Below, piece after piece: positions 6,900 through 13,999 of a stretch of 25,089 nt of DNA. Under the pieces are notes generated by a model. The model made no database searches and had not been told where the DNA came from. It saw only the letters and a list, made by a program, of their open reading frames with translations. Each line of letters opens with the position of its first letter. The first letter of the stretch is position 1. Origin of the DNA: VRUE01 sp044867645 (lineage in GTDB: Bacteria > Actinomycetota > Thermoleophilia > Solirubrobacterales > 70-9). The position numbers were made by a program, and so were the translations under genes. The stretch covers positions 1 through 25,089 of the forward strand of contig JBIOVI010000012.1 of assembly GCA_044867645.1 (NCBI GenBank), given 5' to 3'.

Positions 6900-7714
6900 G
6901 CGCTGCGGGGCTGCTCGCGGCCCTTGCGGTCCTGCTCAGCTTCGCCGCGGTCCATGAGCTGGGTCAGGGGATAGGTGACCGGAGCGGGAGTGCCTGGCTC
7001 AGAATCGGCGGGCATCCGTTGACCGCTGCCTTGCGGTTGGGTATTCCGGTGCGAATTCGGCGCGCCGGTCTGGAATCGCGCCTCCCAGCGGTCACGGTGC
7101 TGATGGCGAAGTTGGCTGGCGTGGCCGCCGGCGGACTGACGGCGATGGCCGCCGCCCCGGCCGCACCGGGACGAGTCGCGCTACTGGTCTGGCTCGGGAT
7201 GCCGGCGGCGGGTTTCGTCTTGCCCGACGCGCTGTTGGAGCGTGAGGCCCGGCGCCGCCGCCGGCGTCTGCTTGGTTCCCTCCCCGACGCGCTCGACTTG
7301 CTCGCGGTCGGCTCGGCGGCGGGGCGCAGCCCCGCGGCGGGCTTCGCCGAAATCGCTAGCACGGGCAGCGGTCCCCTTGCGGAGGAGCTGCGAATGACCG
7401 TCGCCGAACTGTCCTGCGGTCTGCCCTTCTCGACGGCGCTGGGCGCGCTTCGCGAGCGCATCCCCGGCAGCGAGCTGGCGACTCTCTGCGCCTCGATCGA
7501 GCGTTCCCGTCGCCTCGGCTCGCCGCTCGCCGACCAGCTCCGCCGTCAATCCGCCTCGCTGCGCCGCGATCGGCGCCGCGGCGTCGAAGAGCGCGCCGCG
7601 CGCGCGGCGCCGAAGATCCAGCTCGTTGTAGCTCTAGTCCTCGTCCCCTCGGTCCTGCTGATGATCGCCGCCGGTCTGATCGCCAACGCCGATCTCCTGC
7701 TTGCCGGCTTCTGA
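6896..7714 (+). CDS. tadC: Tad pilus inner-membrane platform protein TadC
   Basis: A 272-residue protein with a GTG start overlapping the tadB stop. It has hydrophobic segments near the N-terminus and around 60-105. A T2SSF domain (about 115-235) follows, including LGSLPDALDLLAVGSAAGRSP and an ERIPGSELATLCASIERSRR-like helix, with a C-terminal hydrophobic pair (QLVVALVLVPSVLLMIAAGL). This is the usual TadC layout. It is the last gene of this block; pilin, TadE/TadF-like and prepilin peptidase genes do not follow, so they must lie elsewhere or left of the integrated element. Confidence 0.85.
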   Translation: MSAAGLLAALAVLLSFAAVHELGQGIGDRSGSAWLRIGGHPLTAALRLGIPVRIRRAGLESRLPAVTVLMAKLAGVAAGGLTAMAAAPAAPGRVALLVWLGMPAAGFVLPDALLEREARRRRRRLLGSLPDALDLLAVGSAAGRSPAAGFAEIASTGSGPLAEELRMTVAELSCGLPFSTALGALRERIPGSELATLCASIERSRRLGSPLADQLRRQSASLRRDRRRGVEERAARAAPKIQLVVALVLVPSVLLMIAAGLIANADLLLAGF

Positions 7715-7722
7715 GAAGCCGG
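7704..7722. terminator. Palindrome across the tadC stop codon (possible bidirectional terminator)
   Basis: CCGGCTTCT at 7704-7712 is the exact reverse complement of AGAAGCCGG at 7714-7722. Folded as RNA it gives a 7-bp GC-rich stem with a 5-base loop. It lies between two convergent genes, where a shared terminator is expected. No T-tract follows on either strand, so a classical intrinsic terminator is not proven. Confidence 0.4.
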
Positions 7723-7746
7723 GCCGGTCTCGCCCGTGATCTGGAG

Positions 7747-8619
7747 CTACTCCAGGCCCTCCTCGCGCAGGCGCGTAGCGACGGTGGTGGAGGCGGCGCG
7801 GATCGTGTCCAGCTCGGCCCCCTTCTTCTTGTGGCCGCTGACGTAGCAGCAGAGGGTTCCGTCGACCAGCTCGAAGGCGAACTTCTCCGGGGCGGAGTCG
7901 GACAGCCAGACGATGAAGGTGGGGGAGAAGAGCTGGCGCAGCCAGTTTGTGTCCTGTGCCTTGCCGGCAAAGATCTCGTAGCGCTCGTCGAGGGCCTCGC
8001 TCTCCAGCTTGACGCGCTCTTTGGAGCGGCGGAAGACGTCCTCGAACTTCTCCAGAGCGCGCAGGCCGGACTTGCGCTGACAGTAGAGCTCGGGGACGGA
8101 GACGGCGCACTCAGGTACTTCGGTCAGGGCGACCGTGTAGCGGTAGTAGTTGGTCTGCCGGTTGCCCTCGCTGTCGGTCGTCTCGTCCTCGTAGGTGTAG
8201 AGGGCGAGGACGCCGTCGACTCCGTCTCCCAGCGGCCCGGCCAGGGCACGCTCGGCGTAGCGATCGTCACCTTTGCGCAGCAGCGGCGTCGCCGATGGCA
8301 GCGGACCCCTGCCGGAGAGCGTCAGCCCGCGCTGTTCGGCGTAGGTCTGAAAGAAGGCGTCCTCGGCTCTCGAGTCGGCGATCGCGAAGACCACCAGCAA
8401 CCCGAGCAGGAGAGCGCCGCCCGCGGCCGCGGCGCCGATCGCGGGGCCGACCAGTGCCGCCCCGGCGACGGCGGCCGCGACGGCCACGACCCCGATCGAG
8501 ACCCAGGTCAGCGGCTTGCCGAGCAACCGCTTGAAGTGAAAGCCGCGCAGGTCGTCGGCGTCGTCGGGTGCGACAGAGCCGTGTTTTGGCGGAGCGGTTC
8601 CCTCCTCGAGCGGGGTCAC
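7747..8619 (-). CDS. Unrecognised two-helix membrane protein with a soluble C-terminal domain
   Basis: A 290-residue protein on the minus strand with a GTG start. Residues 1-33 are hydrophilic. About 36-82 form two adjacent transmembrane helices rich in Ala, Gly and Val. The remaining 200 residues are soluble, with YRYTVALTEVPECAVSVPELYCQRKSGL and a C-terminal AFELVDGTLCCYVSGHKKK stretch. The layout loosely recalls other 'two TM plus unknown domain' proteins, but I cannot name the family. It converges with tadC and diverges from mraZ, so it is a separate transcription unit. The candidate promoter is a TAGGCT hexamer 7 bases upstream of the start, implying a leaderless mRNA. Confidence 0.75.
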   Translation of the reverse strand: MTPLEEGTAPPKHGSVAPDDADDLRGFHFKRLLGKPLTWVSIGVVAVAAAVAGAALVGPAIGAAAAGGALLLGLLVVFAIADSRAEDAFFQTYAEQRGLTLSGRGPLPSATPLLRKGDDRYAERALAGPLGDGVDGVLALYTYEDETTDSEGNRQTNYYRYTVALTEVPECAVSVPELYCQRKSGLRALEKFEDVFRRSKERVKLESEALDERYEIFAGKAQDTNWLRQLFSPTFIVWLSDSAPEKFAFELVDGTLCCYVSGHKKKGAELDTIRAASTTVATRLREEGLE

Positions 8620-8626
8620 GGCGGCC

Positions 8627-8632
8627 AGCCTA
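8627..8632 (-). promoter_or_regulatory. Candidate leaderless -10 hexamer for the 7747-8619 gene
   Basis: Read on the minus strand, TAGGCT (TANNNT type) lies 7 bases upstream of the GTG start at 8619. No Shine-Dalgarno sequence is visible between them. This spacing would place the transcription start at or next to the start codon, as in leaderless genes of actinobacteria. Confidence 0.4.
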
Positions 8633-8678
8633 GCCGCTGCAACCGAGGTTGCGAATGGGACGGCTGTTTGAGGTTGTG

Positions 8679-8707
8679 TTGCAAAGTGGGAGGAAGTGGG
8701 GTACTGT
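8679..8707 (+). promoter_or_regulatory. Sigma70-type promoter of the dcw cluster (mraZ promoter)
   Basis: TTGCAA at 8679-8684 and TACTGT at 8702-8707 are separated by 17 bases, the optimal spacing. The predicted transcript start is near 8714, giving a leader of about 90 bases before the mraZ ATG. The spacer and -10 are overlapped by MraZ-type repeats. It is the only good promoter candidate in the 186-bp gap between the divergent gene and mraZ. Confidence 0.6.
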
Positions 8708-8711
8708 GGCC
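8687..8711 (+). promoter_or_regulatory. MraZ operator: three TGGGN-type boxes at 10-bp spacing
   Basis: TGGGA at 8687, TGGGG at 8697 and TGGCC at 8707 lie exactly 10 bp apart, each separated by 5 bases. This is the known form of MraZ binding sites (TGGGN repeats with 5-bp spacers); the third box matches only TGG. They cover the spacer and -10 of the promoter, so MraZ binding should repress its own operon, as described for E. coli. Confidence 0.65.
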
Positions 8712-8725
8712 GCGAGTTGAAGCCC

Positions 8726-8770
8726 AGGACCGGGGTGGTGAGGCTCCTCCCACCTCATCACTCCGGTCCT
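8726..8770 (+). promoter_or_regulatory. Long hairpin in the mraZ leader (possible attenuator)
   Basis: The arms 8726-8743 and 8753-8770 pair over 18 bp (16 Watson-Crick, 2 G-U) around a 9-base loop that contains CCUCC. Two bases later comes CTCTTTTCC, a weak T-tract. The structure lies wholly inside the predicted leader, between promoter and ribosome site. It could act as an attenuator or mRNA stabiliser, or it could be a palindromic repeat insertion. Function is inferred; the pairing is visible directly. Confidence 0.55.
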
Positions 8771-8805
8771 AACTCTTTTCCAGGCCGCAGAAAGGAACCC
8801 ACGGG

Positions 8806-9249
8806 ATGGCATTTCGGGGTCTCTACGAGCACAGTCTCGACTCCAAGGATCGGCTCACGGTTCCGTCTCGCTTCCGTGCGGCCCTCTCGGATGGAGTTGT
8901 TCTGTCCAAGGGCTTCGACCCCTGCGTCTGGGTGCACACGACCGAGGAGTTCGAGCAGCTCTCCGAGCGCTTTCTCTCCCCGCACAGCCCTTTCGGCAAA
9001 GACGCGCGCAGCCTGCGCCGCCGTTTCCACGGCGGCTCCTTCGACGAGAAGCTCGACTCGGCCGGCCGCATCCGCGTCCCCAGGCCCCTGATCGACCACG
9101 CGGGTCTCACTGGCTCCTGCGTCGTGATCGGTGCCGGTGAGTACCTGGAGATCTGGAACGCCGAGGCCTGGGCGAAGCAGGAGGAAGAGCTGGACGCCTC
9201 CGCGCCCGAGATCGCCGAGGGCCTGGCCGGAAGCGGAGCGACTGCGTGA
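8806..9249 (+). CDS. mraZ: Transcriptional regulator MraZ
   Basis: A 147-residue protein made of two SpoVT-AbrB-like halves. Each carries the family's DxK/AxR motif: DSKDRLTVPSRFR near residues 12-24 and DSAGRIRVPRPL near 84-95. A ribosome site AAAGGA (8791-8796) lies 9 bases before the ATG. MraZ forms a ring-shaped oligomer that binds TGGGN repeats before its own gene and controls the division and wall cluster; such repeats are present at 8687-8711. It is the first gene of the cluster, the usual position. Confidence 0.95.
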   Translation: MAFRGLYEHSLDSKDRLTVPSRFRAALSDGVVLSKGFDPCVWVHTTEEFEQLSERFLSPHSPFGKDARSLRRRFHGGSFDEKLDSAGRIRVPRPLIDHAGLTGSCVVIGAGEYLEIWNAEAWAKQEEELDASAPEIAEGLAGSGATA

Positions 9250-9250
9250 C

Positions 9251-10294
9251 ATGCGAGCCCATGCCGAACGAGCGCCCATATCCGATCGTCACCAGCGCCA
9301 GGCACGCCAAGCCGCTGTGAATGGCGCCACCCTTGTCTATATGCCGACCGAGCACGACCCCGTCCTTGCCCCCGAGCTGATCGCTCTACTCGCCCCCGAG
9401 CCGGGGCAGACCGCCGTTGACTGCACCTTCGGCGGTGGCGGTCACGCACGGCGCGTCGCCGCGGCGCTAGGGCCCCAGGGGACCTTGATCTGCATCGATC
9501 GTGACCCGGCCGCCGAGGCGCGCTTCGAGCGTTTTTCCGCCGAGGCCGCCCCTCGCACTCGCTTCATCGGCGCCGACTACGCGGCAGGGCTTCGCACCCT
9601 GCGCGGCGAAGGCATCCGCCCAGACATGGTTTTCATGGACCTCGGAATGTCCTCGATGCAGGTCGATGCCAGGGAGCGGGGGTTCTCTTATTCCTATGAC
9701 GCCCCGCTCGACATGCGGATGGACACCCGCCAGGAGTTCTGTGCCGCCGATCTTCTCAACGAGTGGCCCGAGTCGCGGATCTCCCAGGCGCTGCGCCGGT
9801 TCGGCGAGGAGCGCTACGCGGGAGGGATCGCCCGCGAGATCGTGCGGCGCCGTCCGTTGCACACCACCTCGGAGCTGGTCGCGGCGGTCAAGGCCGGCAT
9901 GCCTGCCTCCGCCCGTTTCGGCGGCGGCCATCCCGCCAAGCGAACCTTCCAGGCGATCCGGATCGCGGTCAACGGCGAGCTCGACTCGCTCGACGACGCG
10001 CTGCCGACCGCGTGGGGAATGCTTCCGGTCGGCGGCCGTCTTGCTGCGATCTCCTTCCACTCGCTGGAGGACCGTCGAGTCAAGCAGTTCCTCGTCGAGC
10101 GCGCCCGTGGCTGCGTTTGCCCGCCCGAGCTTCCGATCTGCGTCTGCGATCGCGAGCCCGAAGCGGAGCTACTGACCCGCCGCGCCATCGCTCCCGAAGC
10201 GATGGAGGTCTCCATCAACCCACGTTCGAAATCGGCCCATCTGCGCGCCGCCGTGAAGATCGCCGAGGCGCAGGCCGCCGGGAGCGCTGCCTGA
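9251..10294 (+). CDS. rsmH: 16S rRNA (cytosine1402-N4)-methyltransferase RsmH (MraW)
   Basis: A SAM-dependent methyltransferase that N4-methylates C1402 in the 16S rRNA P-site. Motifs seen: EHDPVLAPELIALL, the SAM-binding VDCTFGGGGHARRV, the FMDLGMSSMQVD segment, FSYSYDAPLDMRMD and, near the end, ISFHSLEDRRVKQF. The ATG at 9251 is one base after the mraZ stop and gives 347 residues. The ATG at 9341 gives about 317, closer to the family length, and begins just before the conserved EHDPVL. Neither has a strong ribosome site; the 30 extra residues look unconserved, so the true start is uncertain. Confidence 0.93.
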   Translation: MRAHAERAPISDRHQRQARQAAVNGATLVYMPTEHDPVLAPELIALLAPEPGQTAVDCTFGGGGHARRVAAALGPQGTLICIDRDPAAEARFERFSAEAAPRTRFIGADYAAGLRTLRGEGIRPDMVFMDLGMSSMQVDARERGFSYSYDAPLDMRMDTRQEFCAADLLNEWPESRISQALRRFGEERYAGGIAREIVRRRPLHTTSELVAAVKAGMPASARFGGGHPAKRTFQAIRIAVNGELDSLDDALPTAWGMLPVGGRLAAISFHSLEDRRVKQFLVERARGCVCPPELPICVCDREPEAELLTRRAIAPEAMEVSINPRSKSAHLRAAVKIAEAQAAGSAA

Positions 10295-10845
10295 TGGCCG
10301 CCGCGGCGACCGCGCGCAAGGCCGCTGCAGCACCGGCCCGCGCGCCGCGTCGCAAACGTCCCGCCCTCGCCGTCGCCCCCGCCCGCACGGCGCCGGCCCG
10401 TAAAGCGCCCGCTCGCAAGCCCGCGCCTGCGCGCAGGGCGCCCGCCCGGCGTCCCGGCGGGCAGCTGATCCCGATCGCTGTCGGCACCGCCACCGCTGTC
10501 CGCAATCTGCCCGACTCGGGCTTGGTGGTGCGGCTGACCCGCGGCCGGGCCTGGATCGGCGTGCTGGGAGTCCTGCTCGCCGGGATCGTCGCCCTCAACG
10601 TGATCACCCTCAGCTTCGCCGCCAGCTCCGGTCACGTCGCCCAGAACATCCAGGCCCTGGAAGAAGACAATTCGGTTCTCCGCAGTCGCGACGCGCAGAA
10701 GTCCGGCGCCGGGCGGATTCGCCACGAAGCGTCCGCGCTCGGGCTGAGCGCCGCCGCGGTCGACGAGGTCAGCGCGGTGCAAGCCGACCCCGGCGACGTG
10801 GCGACCGCTGTCCGCCGCCTGGCAGCCGCCGGAACGGCCTACTGA
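10294..10845 (+). CDS. ftsL: FtsL-like septal membrane protein with Lys/Ala/Pro-rich cytoplasmic tail
   Basis: A 183-residue protein starting at an ATG that overlaps the rsmH stop (TGATG), with GGGAG 9 bases upstream. Residues 1-55 are a low-complexity Ala/Lys/Arg/Pro tail built from APARKAPARKPAPARRAPARR-like units. One transmembrane helix follows (about 87-109), then a short coiled coil (HVAQNIQALEEDNSVLRSRD) and a variable tail. Position between rsmH and ftsI and the single-helix/coiled-coil topology identify it as FtsL, the partner of FtsQ and DivIC-type proteins that activates FtsWI. Sequence similarity alone would not prove it. Confidence 0.75.
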   Translation: MAAAATARKAAAAPARAPRRKRPALAVAPARTAPARKAPARKPAPARRAPARRPGGQLIPIAVGTATAVRNLPDSGLVVRLTRGRAWIGVLGVLLAGIVALNVITLSFAASSGHVAQNIQALEEDNSVLRSRDAQKSGAGRIRHEASALGLSAAAVDEVSAVQADPGDVATAVRRLAAAGTAY

Positions 10846-10854
10846 GGGCCGCGG

Positions 10855-12507
10855 ATGCGGACGATCGAGCGCCGGATCGGGCTTCTCTTCGCCGGATTCC
10901 TGCTCTGCTTCCTTGTCGTCGCCGCCCGCGCCTTCTGGCTGCAGGGCGTCCAGGGTGCCAAGCTTGCCTCGGAGGCGGCCTACCAGCAGACCGACGTCGT
11001 CACCGTGCCCGGCCTGCGCGGCAGCTTGCTCGACCGCTTCGGCAACCCGATCGCCGTTTCCGAAGACGCGAAAACGATCTATGCGACCCCGTACCAGGTC
11101 AAGCGACCTCGTGAGACCGCCGAAAAGCTGGCCTCGATCCTCGACCTGGACAAGGACGAAGTGCTGCAGAGCCTCACCGAGGACTCCGGCTTTTCCTACG
11201 TCGCGCGCAAGGTCGACGTGCCCAGCGCCGCGCGGATCGCCCGGCTCGAGCTGCCCGGGATCGGCGAGCTGCCCGACAGCAGGCGCACCTATCCGCAGGG
11301 AAGCCTGGCGGCGCAGGCGATCGGCGCTGTTGGCGACGAAGGCCAGGGACTGACCGGCCTCGAGGCCGGCGAGGAATCGGTCCTCGGCGGCTCCGACGGC
11401 GAACGGCGGATCGTCAACGACGCTCTCGGCGAACCTATCCGGCTGGAAACGATCAGCGAAGCCAGCGACGGGGAAGACATCCGGCTGACGCTCGATCCGG
11501 CGATCGAGAAGAAAACCGAGGAGGTGCTGAACGCGGTCGGCGAAACCTACGCACCAAAGGGCGCTACGGCGATTGTCATGGACCCCCGCGACTCGCAGCT
11601 GCTGGCGATCGCCAACTGGCCGCCGGTCGATCCGACCGACCTCGAAAACGCCAGCCCCGACGACCTGATCAACCGTGCGACCGGCTTCACCTACGAGCCC
11701 GGCTCCACCTTCAAGGCGTTTACCGTCGCGGCGGCGCTGGAAGAAAAACTGGTGACGCCGGAAACCACATTCACCCTGCCGCCGCAGCTGCACGTCGCCG
11801 ACCGGATCATCGAAGACGCCGAGGCGCGGCCGACCGTGACCCTGAGCGTCGCCGAAATCCTCGCTCACTCCTCCAACGTCGGCGCTGCCACGATCGGCCT
11901 GGAGGTCGGCAGCGAGAAGTTCTCGCGCTGGATCCAGCGCTTCGGCTTTGGTCGCCCGACCGGGGTTCAGTTTCCCGCCGAGGAGCAGGGCATCGTGCCG
12001 GCGCTGGACGAATACTCCGGCTCGACGATGGGCAACCTGCCGATCGGCCAAGGTCTCGCGGTGACGCCGATGCAGATGATGGCGGGCTATGCGGCGATCG
12101 CCAACGGCGGCATGCTGCAGCGGCCGCGGCTGATCGAGCGGATCGGCGACGAACCGGTCGAGGAGCCGCGCGGCCGTCGCGTGATCTCCTCCGCCGTCGC
12201 CGCCGAGGTGCGGACGATGCTCGAAGGCGTGCTCGCCGCAGGCGGTACTGCCTCAGAGGTGAGCGTCCCCGGCTACACCCTCGCCGGCAAGACCGGAACC
12301 GCGCAGGTTGCCGAAAACGGGACCTACTCGGAGACCAAGTACGTCGCCTCGTTCATCGGCTTCGCCCCGGCGCAAGACCCGCGGCTGCTGGTCGCGGTGA
12401 TAGTCGACCAGCCGCAGGGCGAAATCTACGGTGGCTCGGTCGCCGCGCCGGCATTTGGCCAGATCGCCGCCTTCGCCCTGCCCTACCTCGGCGTTCCTCC
12501 GCAATAG
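10855..12507 (+). CDS. ftsI: Septal peptidoglycan transpeptidase FtsI (class B penicillin-binding protein)
   Basis: A 550-residue bitopic protein. One transmembrane helix (about 9-27) precedes the PBP dimerisation domain (PGLRGSLLDRFGNPIAVS, later SRRTYPQGSLAAQAIG). The transpeptidase domain has all three motifs: STFK with nucleophile Ser284, SSN at 339-341 and KTG at 479-481. It crosslinks peptidoglycan at the septum as partner of FtsW. It follows ftsL by 9 bp with GAGGG before the ATG. There are no PASTA repeats at the C-terminus, unlike the Spo0-type and some other actinobacterial PBPs. Confidence 0.95.
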   Translation: MRTIERRIGLLFAGFLLCFLVVAARAFWLQGVQGAKLASEAAYQQTDVVTVPGLRGSLLDRFGNPIAVSEDAKTIYATPYQVKRPRETAEKLASILDLDKDEVLQSLTEDSGFSYVARKVDVPSAARIARLELPGIGELPDSRRTYPQGSLAAQAIGAVGDEGQGLTGLEAGEESVLGGSDGERRIVNDALGEPIRLETISEASDGEDIRLTLDPAIEKKTEEVLNAVGETYAPKGATAIVMDPRDSQLLAIANWPPVDPTDLENASPDDLINRATGFTYEPGSTFKAFTVAAALEEKLVTPETTFTLPPQLHVADRIIEDAEARPTVTLSVAEILAHSSNVGAATIGLEVGSEKFSRWIQRFGFGRPTGVQFPAEEQGIVPALDEYSGSTMGNLPIGQGLAVTPMQMMAGYAAIANGGMLQRPRLIERIGDEPVEEPRGRRVISSAVAAEVRTMLEGVLAAGGTASEVSVPGYTLAGKTGTAQVAENGTYSETKYVASFIGFAPAQDPRLLVAVIVDQPQGEIYGGSVAAPAFGQIAAFALPYLGVPPQ

Positions 12508-12514
12508 CCGCACC

Positions 12515-12520
12515 TAGAAT
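12515..12520 (+). promoter_or_regulatory. Candidate leaderless -10 hexamer before murE
   Basis: TAGAAT lies 6 bases before the GTG start of murE, and no ribosome site is visible between the ftsI stop and this GTG. The spacing puts the transcription start on the first base of the start codon. No good -35 is seen. It would add an internal leaderless promoter to the operon. Confidence 0.45.
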
Positions 12521-12526
12521 CGGCCC

Positions 12527-13999
12527 GTGAAGCTGGCTGACCTGATCGCGGGCGCGGAGGTGGAGCGAACCCGCGGCGCGCTCGAGGTCGAGATCGTGGA
12601 CCTTGCCTATGACAGTCGCAGGGTGGGGCCGGGGACGCTGTTCTTCTGCGTGCCGGGCGAGAAATCCGATGGGCACGACTTCGCTCCCGCCGCGGTCGAG
12701 GCCGGAGCGGCCGGCCTGGTGGTCGAGCGCGAGCTTGACCTCGACGTGGCCCAAGTCGCGGTCGCCAATGCGCGGGCGGCGATGGCGCCTCTGGCGGCGC
12801 GGTTCCACGGTGACCCGACGAGCGAGTTGAAGGTCGTCGGAATCACCGGCACGAACGGTAAGACGACCACTGCTTTCCTGTTGCGGGAGATCCTCGACGC
12901 TGCCGGCGCACAGTGCGGCCTGTTGGGAACGGTGAAGCAGGTGGTCGGGGGGGTGGAGGAGGAGGTCGAGCGGACCACTCCCGAGGCGATCGACCTGCAG
13001 GCGACCTTCCGTCGCATGCTCGACGGCGGCGATCGCGCCTGCGCGATGGAGGTTTCGTCGCATGCGCTGGTCCTGCACCGCTGCGACGCGATCCATTTCG
13101 ACGTCGCCATCTTCACCAACCTCAGCCAGGACCACCTCGACTTCCATGCCGACATGGAGGACTACTTCCGTTCGAAGCGGCTGCTGTTCGAGATGGGTCC
13201 GGGCGCCGCGATCGTCAACGTCGACGACGCCTATGGGCGCCGCCTCGCCGAGGAGTTCGAGTGCGTCACCTTCTCGGCCGAGGGCGCTGAGGCCGACCTC
13301 ATGGCAGGAGATGTCGGCTTCGGCGCCCACGGTGCGGAGTTCACCGTCGCTACGGGCCGCGGAGGCAAAGAGCCGAGTTATCTTTCTGCCGGCGAGCGGG
13401 TTCGAGTCGAGACCCGCCTGCCAGGGCATTTCAATGTCGCCAACGCACTCGGTGCCTTTGCGGCGGCACTCGCTCTGGGGGTCTCACCCGAGGTGGCAGC
13501 TTCTGGCCTCGCCACCGCCGTGCCGCCTCCGGGCCGATTCGAGCCGATCGACGAGGGGCAGCGTTTCACCGTACTCGTCGACTACGCCCACACCCCCGAC
13601 TCGCTGGAGAACGTGCTGCGGGCCGCGCGGCGGCTGAGCGAGGGTCGCGTGATCACGGTCTTCGGGGCCGGTGGCGACCGCGACCGCGACAAGCGTCCCC
13701 AGATGGGTCGCGCTGGGGCGGAGCTCTCCGATCTGGCGATCGTCACCTCGGACAATCCCCGCTCTGAGGACCCCCAGGCGATTGTCGCCGAGATCGTGGC
13801 CGGGATCGAGGGCCGCGAGGGACTGGAGGTCGAGGTCGACCGCCGCGCCGCGATCGCCCTCGCCTTGGCTCGGGCCGAGCCAGGCGACACCGTTGTGATC
13901 GCCGGCAAGGGCCACGAGCAGGGGCAGGAGTTCGAGGACGGCCGCAAGGTCCCCTTCGACGACCGCGAGGTGGCGCGGGAGGAGCTGCGGGCGCTTTGA
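12527..13999 (+). CDS. murE: UDP-N-acetylmuramoyl-L-alanyl-D-glutamate--2,6-diaminopimelate ligase MurE
   Basis: A 490-residue Mur ligase that adds the third stem-peptide residue in the cytoplasm. The N-terminal UDP-binding domain has DLAYDSRRVGPGTLFF. ATP-binding GTNGKTT is at 108-114, with NLSQDHLDFH and a NVANALGAFAAALALG segment. The DNPR motif at 409-412, followed by SEDP, is the signature of the meso-DAP-adding enzymes, and KGHEQGQEF is at about 461-469. So the wall is predicted to contain diaminopimelate. The GTG start is 19 bp after ftsI and lacks a ribosome site. Confidence 0.96.
   Translation: MKLADLIAGAEVERTRGALEVEIVDLAYDSRRVGPGTLFFCVPGEKSDGHDFAPAAVEAGAAGLVVERELDLDVAQVAVANARAAMAPLAARFHGDPTSELKVVGITGTNGKTTTAFLLREILDAAGAQCGLLGTVKQVVGGVEEEVERTTPEAIDLQATFRRMLDGGDRACAMEVSSHALVLHRCDAIHFDVAIFTNLSQDHLDFHADMEDYFRSKRLLFEMGPGAAIVNVDDAYGRRLAEEFECVTFSAEGAEADLMAGDVGFGAHGAEFTVATGRGGKEPSYLSAGERVRVETRLPGHFNVANALGAFAAALALGVSPEVAASGLATAVPPPGRFEPIDEGQRFTVLVDYAHTPDSLENVLRAARRLSEGRVITVFGAGGDRDRDKRPQMGRAGAELSDLAIVTSDNPRSEDPQAIVAEIVAGIEGREGLEVEVDRRAAIALALARAEPGDTVVIAGKGHEQGQEFEDGRKVPFDDREVAREELRAL

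Noticed and set aside
7593..7610. 18-bp perfect palindrome of alternating G and C in tadC
   Set aside because: It encodes an ordinary Arg/Ala stretch in a helix and is readily produced by GC-rich codons; no reason to treat it as a site.
7831..8772. Plus-strand open frame opposite the membrane protein gene at 7747-8619
   Set aside because: The minus-strand frame has plausible paired transmembrane helices and a candidate promoter; the plus-strand product is biased low-complexity sequence and would run through the mraZ promoter.
9814..12051. 745-codon minus-strand open frame opposite rsmH, ftsL and ftsI
   Set aside because: It spans three well-supported genes on the other strand and encodes low-complexity Arg/Gly/Asp-rich sequence; an artefact of high GC third positions.
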